From the NCBI RefSeq assembly GCF_017052465.1, contig NZ_JAFHKT010000111.1, forward strand, positions 1 to 64,000: a stretch of DNA of 64,000 bases, written 5' to 3'. Of this stretch, positions 44,554 through 52,957 are shown piece after piece. Below the pieces are notes generated by a model. The model did not search any database, was not told the origin of the DNA, and saw nothing but the letters and a program-made list of their open reading frames with translations. This DNA is from Arthrobacter pascens. Its GTDB lineage: Bacteria > Actinomycetota > Actinomycetes > Actinomycetales > Micrococcaceae. The translations under genes were made by a program, and so were the position numbers. Position 1 is the stretch's first letter; every line of letters starts with the position of its first letter.

Positions 44554-44780
44554 CTCGCTTGCTCCGTTCCTGAAAACGCGCAAGCAACAAACCGGTCCGG
44601 CCAGCACCTGCGCTGAAAACAGGTCAACGGCGGCCGCGACGCCGGAAACCGATAACGTTTCGGATCCTACGCCGGCAGACACATCATGACAACACTTGTA
44701 AATCCATATTCCGTATGCGCCATGCCGGGCAGGCAGAGCGGAAAATGGCCGTCAAATCTATGCTGGAGGCCTGAACTCCG

Positions 44781-45758
44781 CTACTTTTTCCAGGCTTCGA
44801 ACGAGACCGCCTCGGACGCCTTGCTCCGGCAGATGACGTCGGCCTGCCCGTTCTGGCTCTCCACGATGCTGGGGTAGAAGCAGACATAGTCGCTGGTTTC
44901 CATGTTCCGGGCGCCCTGGAAGGTGCCGGTCTTTTCTACGCGGGCCAGGACGGCGATGGCCTCCTCACAGCTGAGTCCGGCGATCTTCTCGTACCGGTAG
45001 CGCTCACCGAGGCAGCCTGCCTTGACCACCCTGTCCGTGTTGAGGCGCAGGGACGTGAGCACCTTGGCGGTTTCCCCGAACGCGGCGGATCCCGCAAACT
45101 CCGCAGCGGCGCTGAACAGTTCCTCCTTGCTCAGCGTCTCTACGTCACGCCGCAGCGGCACGAAGCCGCTGAAACTGACGTAGTAGCCGCCCTGGGTCAC
45201 TTCCACGGCGGATCGCCCGATCGGTTCGGGGTCGTTGATGCTGCTGACCGCGTACATAGCGCCCTGGCCACCCGGGGCTTGGCCGAAGACCCCGTGCACA
45301 ACAAGTTCAACCTCCCTGCCGTCCGGCCCCGTGACGCCGGGAACGGGGGCCCGGAAGCCGCTGTCCAGCCCGGTGGGCACACTGACGTTCGGAAGGCTCT
45401 TCAGCTTGTCCCGCAGTGTGGCACGCGTGGCACCTGCCTCGTCCGTCACGGCGTAGGAACCGCTTTGCCCCGCTACCGCCGTGACCTTCCACGCCGGCGG
45501 GTAGGTGAAACTCAGGGAGCCGTCCGGCGTGGTGAAGGTGGCCAGGGCCGGCGTGGGCGTCGGAGTGGGGACGGACGACGGCGACGCTGCCGTCGTCGTC
45601 GTTTGTGCAGGTGCGGAAGTGGCGGGAGTGGCGGAAGAACTGCCGGAAGCTGCCGGCGGCTGGGATGCTGCACCCCCGGAGGCAGGGCCTCCGCCGCTGC
45701 ATCCCGCCATTGATAGCGCCAACAGTAAACTGACCCCTACGGCCCCCAATTTTGTCAT
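44781..45758 (-). CDS. Putative lipoprotein with Pro/Thr/Ser-rich linker
   Basis: A 325-residue protein with lipobox SMAGC (Cys20), then a 55-residue low-complexity linker rich in Ala, Ser, Thr and Pro, then a globular part starting FTTPDGSLSFTYPPAWKVTAV. That opening is typical of PsbP-like or surface-associated modules. ATG 45758 fits the signal peptide; the frame is open further upstream but overlaps the neighbouring gene there. Function is unknown. Confidence 0.78.
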   Translation of the reverse strand: MTKLGAVGVSLLLALSMAGCSGGGPASGGAASQPPAASGSSSATPATSAPAQTTTTAASPSSVPTPTPTPALATFTTPDGSLSFTYPPAWKVTAVAGQSGSYAVTDEAGATRATLRDKLKSLPNVSVPTGLDSGFRAPVPGVTGPDGREVELVVHGVFGQAPGGQGAMYAVSSINDPEPIGRSAVEVTQGGYYVSFSGFVPLRRDVETLSKEELFSAAAEFAGSAAFGETAKVLTSLRLNTDRVVKAGCLGERYRYEKIAGLSCEEAIAVLARVEKTGTFQGARNMETSDYVCFYPSIVESQNGQADVICRSKASEAVSFEAWKK

Positions 45759-45811
45759 CCCGCAGTCTAACCCGGTCAATTCATGTCGATGGAAAAACTG
45801 CGTGGAGCGGC

Positions 45812-48103
45812 CTACCGGAAGATCTTGTAGGCCCCCCACCCACCGCCCTCCATGGTGCGGGTTCCCCAGGTTCCATTGTGGATCGGATAGTAGGCGAGCC
45901 TGCCGTCGGTCAGCCGGGCCATCAGCCCGTACGTGCCGGCGCCTTGGTAGCCTTCGAGCCTGGTGATGCTGTTGGTGCTGTTCCAGCCGCCACCGACGAC
46001 CGGGTACGGGCCGGGCTGGAAGGTTCCCAAGCCGGTTGAGCGGTACAGCACCAGGCTGCCGTCGCTGCGCTTAGCCAGGATGTCCTGGGCGCTGTCCCGG
46101 TTGTAGTCGGCCATGGTGAGGTAAAGCCCCTTCCAGCCGCCACCGATTCTGATGCGGCTTCCGAAGGTCTTTCCTGTGGTGTTGGGATAGTGCCAGAGAG
46201 TGCCCGCGGCGTCATAGGCCACCACGCCGGGGTAGGTGTCACTCTTGCGCCAGCGGCCCACCGTCACCTGGTAGCTGCCCCAGCCGGTGCCGATGGTCTG
46301 TACTGGGAGGAACCCTCCTGTGGTTTTTCCCTGGTAATAACTCATCCGGCCGTCTTTCCATTGGGCGACCAGGTCGAACACGCCGTCCTGGTTCCAGTCC
46401 GTGACGAATCCGTCCTTCAGCCCGTTCCAGCCGGAGCCGACTCTGGTGCGCGGCAGGAATCCGCCGTTGCCATTGGCCGGGTAGTTCCAGAGCACCCCGT
46501 CCGGTCCTGCGGCCAGGGTGTCGGCCGGTCCGTTGATGGAGGGTGCGGGCGGCGTGTCCGGGGTGGGGTCGACGGTGATCGTCGTGGTGCTCGACGTCGA
46601 GCCTGCTTCGTTGGCGGCGGTCAGCGTCGCCGTGTAGGTCCCGGCCGCGGTGTAGGTGTGGGACGGGTTCTGCGCGGTTGCCGTTTCCCCGTCACCGAAG
46701 TCCCATGCCCAGGACGTCGGGCCGCCGGTGGAGGTGTCCGTGAAGACCACCGTCAAGGGAGCCGTGCCTGAGGTCGGCGTCGCAGTAAATGAAGTCACCG
46801 GAGCCGAAGGATCTGGCGGGGTGCCCAGGCTGCGGTCCGAGAACCAGTAGCGCTTGGCGACGTGGTCGCTGGCCATGACCACCAGCCCGGTCGCAGCGTT
46901 CACGCTCTGCTTGGTGCTGGTGACGTCGTTCATGTTGGCGGACGCTTCGTCTTCAATGACGACCGTGCCGCGGCCGTTCTCGAAGACGGGGTTGTCCATC
47001 GAAGCGGTTTTTTCGTAGATGCTGCCGGCAACGCCGCTGAAGGCGCAGCCGCTCACCGAGGTCGAGGGCGCCGTGTGGAACGCGCGAATCAGGTTGTTGG
47101 CGGTGTCGAGCATGATCTGGGGACGGGAGACACAATCCGCGGCCCTGGTAATCACCGTCTGCTCAAAGGAACCCGTGCCGGGCTTGAACACCACCAGCAC
47201 CAGCTGGGCCGCATTAGGGTCGTGCAAGCCTTCGTCGAGGGCGGTTTTCACTACTGCGAACACCCGTCCGGCGGGGTCGGCCTGCAGCGATTTGATGTTC
47301 AGATGATCATTGACCATCTTGTTTCCCGTGATGGCTTCCTTCACCTGCCACGATGAGGCCGCCACTGGATCCTCGCCGTCCTTGTGGGTAGCCCAGTAGG
47401 CCGTTCCTGTGGCCTGGTCGGTCCACATGACCCCGATTTCGTCGCCTTTGAAGGCGATGATGGCCGAGAGGTCGTCCGGCGTCGGGTTCGGATCCGCCGC
47501 GGGCACGACGAACGGTGTCCCCCACCCGGTGCCGCCAGGCAGGGAGTGGTTGACGTAGACCGTGCTGGTGGTGGCGGTCGTCTGCGTCCAGGTGGCCCAG
47601 ATCTTGCCGGTGGAGTCCTGGGCAATGGTCAGCGTCTCGCTGCTGCTGCCCGAGATAACGGTGGGGAAACTTACGTCCAGCGTGTAGGTACCGGCGGAAT
47701 AGCTGTAGCGGTACAACCGGGCCTGGGCTGTCACGGAGCTGCCTGTCGTCACGTAATTGGAGGCGATATACAGGTGGATGCCGTCCCAGAGCGTGTCCGA
47801 CGACGTGGTACCCCGGCTGTCGGTCCGGACCCCGGTGTCCACCCAGGTGGCTGTGCCCCGGTCCAGCCGGTAGATCGACCAGCCGCTTCCGGTGGTCCAC
47901 ATGTTCGCCCACCAGGAACCGTCGTTCCACCACAGCTTGCTCTGCGGTTTGTCCGCCGTCGGCGGATTATTGACACCCGAGTAGGTGATGCTCGGCGTTC
48001 CGACGGTGGCCGCCTGGGCGGCGGTGGAGATACCCACCAGGCCCCCCGCGACGACGACGGACAGGACGACCAATTGGCTCAGCCGGCGGAGGGTCTTCTT
48101 CAT
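45812..48103 (-). CDS. Secreted PKD/FG-GAP (propeller) protein, copy 1
   Basis: A 763-residue exported protein. A signal peptide ends STAAQA; residues about 35-430 look like a beta-propeller (repeated SDTLWDG-, STGKIWATWTQ- and DEIGVMWTDQATG-type strands). A PKD domain follows (APLTVVFTDTSTGG, WDFGDGETATAQNPSHTY). The last 220 residues form FG-GAP/tachylectin-like repeats (GVLWNYPANGNGGF, GRMSYYQGKTTGGF, GTLWHYPNTTGKTF, GSLVLYRSTGLGTF). Such proteins bind surface glycans. ATG 48103 gives a normal signal peptide, in parallel to the paralog. It is about 94% identical to copy 2 over a 73-residue sample that I compared. Confidence 0.85.
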   Translation of the reverse strand: MKKTLRRLSQLVVLSVVVAGGLVGISTAAQAATVGTPSITYSGVNNPPTADKPQSKLWWNDGSWWANMWTTGSGWSIYRLDRGTATWVDTGVRTDSRGTTSSDTLWDGIHLYIASNYVTTGSSVTAQARLYRYSYSAGTYTLDVSFPTVISGSSSETLTIAQDSTGKIWATWTQTTATTSTVYVNHSLPGGTGWGTPFVVPAADPNPTPDDLSAIIAFKGDEIGVMWTDQATGTAYWATHKDGEDPVAASSWQVKEAITGNKMVNDHLNIKSLQADPAGRVFAVVKTALDEGLHDPNAAQLVLVVFKPGTGSFEQTVITRAADCVSRPQIMLDTANNLIRAFHTAPSTSVSGCAFSGVAGSIYEKTASMDNPVFENGRGTVVIEDEASANMNDVTSTKQSVNAATGLVVMASDHVAKRYWFSDRSLGTPPDPSAPVTSFTATPTSGTAPLTVVFTDTSTGGPTSWAWDFGDGETATAQNPSHTYTAAGTYTATLTAANEAGSTSSTTTITVDPTPDTPPAPSINGPADTLAAGPDGVLWNYPANGNGGFLPRTRVGSGWNGLKDGFVTDWNQDGVFDLVAQWKDGRMSYYQGKTTGGFLPVQTIGTGWGSYQVTVGRWRKSDTYPGVVAYDAAGTLWHYPNTTGKTFGSRIRIGGGWKGLYLTMADYNRDSAQDILAKRSDGSLVLYRSTGLGTFQPGPYPVVGGGWNSTNSITRLEGYQGAGTYGLMARLTDGRLAYYPIHNGTWGTRTMEGGGWGAYKIFR

Positions 48104-48190
48104 TTTGTTCGGCGTTCTGTTGGGCGGTGAAAAGTATCTTTTCATCCGGGTCGGGGAGCGCCCGATCCGGGACTGCGATGGCAATCCGTG

Positions 48191-50494
48191 TTACCGGAAG
48201 ATCTTGTAGGCCCCCCAACCGCCGCCCGCCATGGTCCGGGTGCCCCAGGTCCCATTGTGGATCGGGTAGTAGGCGAGCTGGCCGTCGGTGAGCCGGGACA
48301 TCAGCCCGTACGTGCCGGCGCCTTGGTAGCCTTCGAGCTTGGTGATGCTGTTGATGGTGTTCCAGCCGGTGCCGACGACGGGATAGGGGCCGGGCTGGAA
48401 GGTTCCGAAGCCGGTTGAGCGGTACAGCACCATGCTGCCGTCGCTGCGTTTGGCGAGGATGTCCTGGGTGCTGCCCTGGTCGAACTCGGCCATGGTGATG
48501 TAGAGCCCCTTCCAGCCGCCACCGATTCTGATACGGCTTCCCAGGGTCCTGCCAGTGGTGTTGGGATAGTGCCAGAGGGTACCTGCGGCGTCATAGGCCA
48601 CCACGCCGGGGTAGGTGTCAGCCCTGCGCCAGCGGCCCACGGTCACCTGGTAGCTGCCCCAGCCGGAGCCGATGACCTGTCCTGCGGCGAGTCCTCCCGT
48701 TGCCTTGCCCTCGTAATAGCTCATGCGGCCGTCTTCCCACTGGGCGATCAGGTCAAACACGCCGTCCTGGTTCCAGTCCGTGACGAATCCGTCCTTCAGA
48801 CCATTCCAGCCGGAGCCAATCCTGGTGCGGGGCAGGAATCCGCCGTCCCCGTTGGCCGGGTAGTTCCAGAGCACGCCGTCCGGTCCTGCGGCCAGGGTGT
48901 CGGCCGGTCCGTTGATGGAGGGCGTGGGCGGCGGTTCCGGGGGGTCGGCCGGGCTGACGGTGATCGTGGTGGTGGCCGTTGACGAGCCTGCTTCGTTGGC
49001 CGCGGTCAGCGTTGCCGTGTAGGTCCCGGCCGCGGTGTAGGTGTGGGAGGGGTTCTGCGCGGTGGCTGTTTCGCCGTCGCCGAACTCCCACGCCCACGAG
49101 GTCGGGTCGCCGGTGGAGGCATCCGTGAAGGCCACCGTCAGAGGCGCCGTGCCCGATGTCGGATTGGCGCTGAATGACGCGACCGGCGCAGTGCCGTCGG
49201 GCGGCACCGTGCCGAGGCTGCGGTCCGAGAACCAGTTGCGCTTGGCAACGTGGTCGCTGGCCATGACCACCAGCCCGGTCGCGGCGTTCACGCTCTGCTT
49301 GGTGCTGGTCACGTCGTTCATGTTCGCCGAGTTCGCGTCCTCGATCACCGGCGTGCCGCGGCCGTTCTCGAAGACGGGGTTGTCCATGGAGGCGGTTTTT
49401 TCGTAGATGCTTCCGGCCACTCCGGTGAAGGTGCAGCCGGCGACCGAAGTGGAGGGTGCGGTGTGGAACGCACGGACCAGGTTGTTCTGGGTGTCGAGCA
49501 TGATCTGCGGGCGGGAGACGCAATCACCGGTCCGGGCAATCGTGGTCTGCTCAAAGGAGCCGGTGGCGGGTTTGAAAACCACCAGCACCAGCTGGGCCAG
49601 GTTCGGGTCGGACGAGCCGTCATTGAAACTGGTCTTCACGGCCGCGTAGACCCGGCCGGTGGGGTCGGCCTGGAGCGTTTTGATATTCAGGTGGTCATCA
49701 ACCAGCTTGTTGCCCTTGATGGCTTCCCTGATCTGCCATGAGGAGGCGCTCTGCGGACTTTCACCGTCTTCGTGGGTCGCCCAGTACGCCGTCCCCGTGG
49801 CCTGGTCGGTCCACATGATCCCGATTTCATCGCCTTTGAAGGCAACGATGGCCGAGAGGTCATCCGGCGTCGGGTTCGGGTCCGCGGCCCCGGGCACCAC
49901 GAACGGAGCCCCCCAATCGCTGCCGCCCGGGACGGAGCTGTTGACGAAGACGGTGCTGGTGGCGCCGGCCACCTGGGTCCAGGTGGCCCAGAGCGCGCCG
50001 GTGGAATCCTGGGCAATGGTCAGCGACTCACTGCTGTTGTTCGAGATGGTCTCGGGGAACCCGCTGTCCAGCGTGTACGTGCCGTCCGAGTAGCTGTAGC
50101 GGTACAGGCGCGCCGGCTGCCCGGCCGCGGAATTGCCAAGGGTCACCACGTTCGAGGCGATGTACAGGTGGGTCCCGTCCCACAGCGTGTCCGACGACGT
50201 CGTGCCCCTGGTGTCGCTCCGGACCCCGGTGTCTACCCACGTGGCGGCGCCCCGGTCCAACCGGTAAATGCTCCACCCGCTGCCGGTGGTCCACATGTTC
50301 GCCCACCACGACCCGTCGTTCCACCACAGCTTGCTCTGCGGCTTGTCCGCCGTCGGTGGGTTGCTCACACCGGAATACGTGATGCTGGGTGTGCCGACCG
50401 TGGCAGCCTGGGCCGGGCCGGCGCCGAGCAACGCTCCCGCGGCGGCGACGGATAGAACGATCAGTTGGCTCAGCCAGCGGAGAGTCTTTTGCAT
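48191..50494 (-). CDS. Secreted PKD/FG-GAP (propeller) protein, copy 2
   Basis: A 767-residue paralog of the protein encoded directly downstream, with the same order: signal peptide ending GPAQA, propeller-like region, PKD domain (FGDGETATAQNPSHTY), then four FG-GAP/tachylectin-like repeats ending in GGGWGAYKIFR. The final 24 bases of coding sequence are the same in both copies. The upstream leaders share CATCCGG-rich stretches as well, so the duplicated unit reaches beyond the coding region. Function is probably binding of cell-surface or exported polysaccharide, inferred from domain content and the neighbouring synthase locus. Confidence 0.85.
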   Translation of the reverse strand: MQKTLRWLSQLIVLSVAAAGALLGAGPAQAATVGTPSITYSGVSNPPTADKPQSKLWWNDGSWWANMWTTGSGWSIYRLDRGAATWVDTGVRSDTRGTTSSDTLWDGTHLYIASNVVTLGNSAAGQPARLYRYSYSDGTYTLDSGFPETISNNSSESLTIAQDSTGALWATWTQVAGATSTVFVNSSVPGGSDWGAPFVVPGAADPNPTPDDLSAIVAFKGDEIGIMWTDQATGTAYWATHEDGESPQSASSWQIREAIKGNKLVDDHLNIKTLQADPTGRVYAAVKTSFNDGSSDPNLAQLVLVVFKPATGSFEQTTIARTGDCVSRPQIMLDTQNNLVRAFHTAPSTSVAGCTFTGVAGSIYEKTASMDNPVFENGRGTPVIEDANSANMNDVTSTKQSVNAATGLVVMASDHVAKRNWFSDRSLGTVPPDGTAPVASFSANPTSGTAPLTVAFTDASTGDPTSWAWEFGDGETATAQNPSHTYTAAGTYTATLTAANEAGSSTATTTITVSPADPPEPPPTPSINGPADTLAAGPDGVLWNYPANGDGGFLPRTRIGSGWNGLKDGFVTDWNQDGVFDLIAQWEDGRMSYYEGKATGGLAAGQVIGSGWGSYQVTVGRWRRADTYPGVVAYDAAGTLWHYPNTTGRTLGSRIRIGGGWKGLYITMAEFDQGSTQDILAKRSDGSMVLYRSTGFGTFQPGPYPVVGTGWNTINSITKLEGYQGAGTYGLMSRLTDGQLAYYPIHNGTWGTRTMAGGGWGAYKIFR

Positions 50495-50653
50495 CTTTGT
50501 CGCCGTTCAGTCGGGGAGTGAACGTCTCCTCATCCGGATCGGGCAGCGCCGGGTTCCGGAATCAGTGAAAGCCGCATCCAACTCATGACCGGGCCCACGG
50601 GAACTGCAATAGCAATTCATCGTGCGTCGGCGAGCTTTAGAAAACCTTGGAGA

Positions 50654-50676
50654 GCCCCCCCGTTGTCTGGGGGGGC
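50654..50676 (-). terminator. G/C hairpin after the first SGNH hydrolase gene
   Basis: GCCCCCCC at 50654-50661 pairs with GGGGGGGC at 50669-50676, loop of 7. On the minus strand a TTTTCT follows after about 10 bases. It lies 15 bases past the stop at 50691. Confidence 0.65.
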
Positions 50677-50690
50677 GTGGCGATCAGTGC

Positions 50691-51626
50691 CTAGGCCTGT
50701 TTGAGCCCGTCCTTGTATTGGGCGTCCGGGCCCACGGTCCCGGCCGCCGGCAACGTCCGCCGCTTCTGCGAGCGCAGTCCGGCAGGCAACACCGGCGCCG
50801 CCGCCGGCCGCTTCGGCCGCAGCACCTCAGGCCGAGGCCCGTATTTCCGCCGAATAATGGGCGGCTGTTGCTGCAGCCACCGCAGCACCCACGGCAGGAA
50901 GTAGGTCCTCGCCCAGACCAGGTCGCCGGCTCCGGCCTGCCGCCAGCTCCTCTCCGGCAGTTCCCGCGGCTCGAGGGGCTGGAGGGTGTGGGGCACGTTC
51001 AGGGTGTCCAGCACCATCATGGCGATGGTGTGGTGGCCCAGCGGCGAGAAATGCAGCCGGTCCGGGTCCCACATCTGCGGGTCCCGCAGTTCGCGCAGCG
51101 CCCACAGGTCGGCGACGATGCAGTGGTGCCGGTAGGCGATGGCGCGCACGTTCTCGTTGTAAATCGCGATCTTGGCCCGGTTCCGGCCCAGTACGGGCGT
51201 GTGCCACCAGTCAGGCCCGGTGAAGAGCACGATGGTGGCCCCGGTGGTGCTCAGCCGCTCCACTCCGGCGTCCAGCCGTGCGGCAAGCTTGTCCGGGTTG
51301 CTGTTGTGGAACACCATGTCGTTTCCGCCGGCGGAAAGTGTAATGAGGTCCGGCTTCAGCGCCAGGACCGGCTCCGTCTGCCGGTCCAGGATCTCCTGGA
51401 GCAGCAGGCCGCGCACGGCCAGGTTGGCGTAGGAGAAATCCTCGTGGCCCGCGCTCAGTTCCTCGGCCACGCGGTCTGCCCATCCGCGCAAACCGTTAGG
51501 GCTGCGCTCTTCGGGGTCACCCACACCTTCGGTAAACGAATCTCCCATGGCTACGTACCGGCTCCAGGGGTGCGGAGCCTGACGCGTGCCGGAACCGCTG
51601 GGGGTAAAGCGGCCGACGGCGTTCAT
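50691..51626 (-). CDS. SGNH/GDSL hydrolase, copy 1
   Basis: An esterase-type hydrolase of 311 residues without a signal peptide. Block I is YVAMGDSFTEGVGD (nucleophile Ser), block III is LSAGGNDMVF and block V is DPDRLHFSPLGHHTIA (Asp and His of the triad). The C-terminal 70 residues are Pro/Arg-rich and specific to this subgroup. Substrate is unknown; many SGNH proteins near polysaccharide synthases remove or transfer acetyl groups. It is divergent from the response-regulator gene, with the palindrome at 51674-51691 between them. Confidence 0.9.
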   Translation of the reverse strand: MNAVGRFTPSGSGTRQAPHPWSRYVAMGDSFTEGVGDPEERSPNGLRGWADRVAEELSAGHEDFSYANLAVRGLLLQEILDRQTEPVLALKPDLITLSAGGNDMVFHNSNPDKLAARLDAGVERLSTTGATIVLFTGPDWWHTPVLGRNRAKIAIYNENVRAIAYRHHCIVADLWALRELRDPQMWDPDRLHFSPLGHHTIAMMVLDTLNVPHTLQPLEPRELPERSWRQAGAGDLVWARTYFLPWVLRWLQQQPPIIRRKYGPRPEVLRPKRPAAAPVLPAGLRSQKRRTLPAAGTVGPDAQYKDGLKQA

Positions 51627-51673
51627 CGCTTCTTCCTCTCCCTCGCCGCCCGCAGGCTCCCCAGCAGCTTGGG

Positions 51674-51691
51674 GCGTTACTGAGGTAACGC
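51674..51691. promoter_or_regulatory. Inverted repeat between SGNH gene and response-regulator gene
   Basis: GCGTTAC, a 4-base spacer TGAG, and GTAACGC form a perfect 7-bp inverted repeat followed by TTTCGTTT. It lies in the divergent promoter region and could be an operator for both genes, or a small attenuator. Confidence 0.55.
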
Positions 51692-51847
51692 TTTCGTTTG
51701 GTCAAGAATTCCGCATAATGGCGAAAATTCACCGAACGAGACTCTCTGCCCCGCCCCGCTCCCCTGAGCCGGCCAGTGCACACGCGTTGCTGGTGTGAAC
51801 GCTGCTTCCAGCGTGACAAGTGTGGCGCAAGAGTACTTAATGGAGTC

Positions 51848-52957
51848 ATGCCTTCCCCCGAGCTTCGCCGTGCCGTCGTAATCGAAGACGATCCGGATAT
51901 CCGCGGCCTGCTCATCCGCATCCTCAAGAAACAGGGCTTCGAGGTAACGGGGGCGGGCGACGGCCTCGCGGGCATCGCGGCCGTCCGTGCAACAAAGCCG
52001 GACCTCGTCACACTCGACCTCAACCTCCCCGACCTGGATGGACTTGAGGTATGCAAGCAGCTGCGCGAATTCTCCGAAGCCTTCATCATCATGCTCACCG
52101 CCCGGATGGACGAACTGGACAAGCTGACGGGCCTGGACAGTGGAGCCGACGACTACATCAACAAGCCGTTCAGCCCCCGCGAATTCCAGTCCCGCGTCAA
52201 TGCCCTGTTCCGCCGCTCGCGCACCCCTGCCGCGGATGCCCAGGCACAGAGCGACCTCATCCATGCCGGCGAGGTGCAGCAGAGCCTGCTCCCCAAGGAA
52301 AAAGTGCAGCTGGAGGGTTTCGACGTCGCCGGTGCGTTCCGCCCGTCCCGCGCCGTGGGCGGTGACTTCTACGACTGGTACGAGATGCCCGACGGCCTTC
52401 ACCTGACCTTTGCCGACGCGATGGGCAAGGGCATGGGCGCGGCCCTGGTCGCTGCGACCACCCGTGCCGTGATGCGCTCCGTGCGCTACGTGCCTGACCT
52501 GGACACAGCCTTCAAGGTTGCCAGCAAGTCGATCGCTTCGGACCTCGATGCCCTGGGCTCCTTCGTCACCCTGTTCCACGCACGCGTGGACGCCGCGTCC
52601 GGCACGGTCCACTATGTCGATGCCGGCCACGGCCTGGCCCTTCACGTCGGGGCCGGCAGTGAGGTCCGGCGCCTCAAGTCCGCCGGGCCGCCGGTCGGGG
52701 CCTGGCCGGACTCCCGCTGGCAGGAAGCGGAACTGCAGCTTGCCCCCGGGGATTCACTCGTGATCGTCAGCGACGGGATACTCGACGCTTTTCCCTCCCT
52801 GGAGGACTTCACCGCAGCCGTCCAGCAGGCAACACTCAACCAGCCCACGGCCGGGGCCACCTGCGCCGCGCTGCTGGCGCTGGCCCCCGCGGAAACCGCC
52901 GAGGATGACGCTACGGCCGTGGTGGTGCGGCGCCTTGCAGGCGGAGCCCATCCGTGA
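51848..52957 (+). CDS. Response regulator with SpoIIE/PP2C-type phosphatase output
   Basis: A 369-residue protein. The receiver domain (residues 8-125) has acidic residues at 13-15 and the phospho-acceptor Asp57 in VTLDLNLPDLDG, with conserved Lys in INKPFSP. The C-terminal PP2C domain has VGGDFYDW, FADAMGKGMGAALVA (metal-binding Asp), VSDGILDAF and EDDATAVVV. It belongs to the RsbU/RsbP type that dephosphorylates a STAS antagonist; one is encoded two genes on. The trigger is a histidine kinase not in the window. GGAG precedes ATG 51848. The stop overlaps the next gene (GTGA). Confidence 0.92.
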   Translation: MPSPELRRAVVIEDDPDIRGLLIRILKKQGFEVTGAGDGLAGIAAVRATKPDLVTLDLNLPDLDGLEVCKQLREFSEAFIIMLTARMDELDKLTGLDSGADDYINKPFSPREFQSRVNALFRRSRTPAADAQAQSDLIHAGEVQQSLLPKEKVQLEGFDVAGAFRPSRAVGGDFYDWYEMPDGLHLTFADAMGKGMGAALVAATTRAVMRSVRYVPDLDTAFKVASKSIASDLDALGSFVTLFHARVDAASGTVHYVDAGHGLALHVGAGSEVRRLKSAGPPVGAWPDSRWQEAELQLAPGDSLVIVSDGILDAFPSLEDFTAAVQQATLNQPTAGATCAALLALAPAETAEDDATAVVVRRLAGGAHP

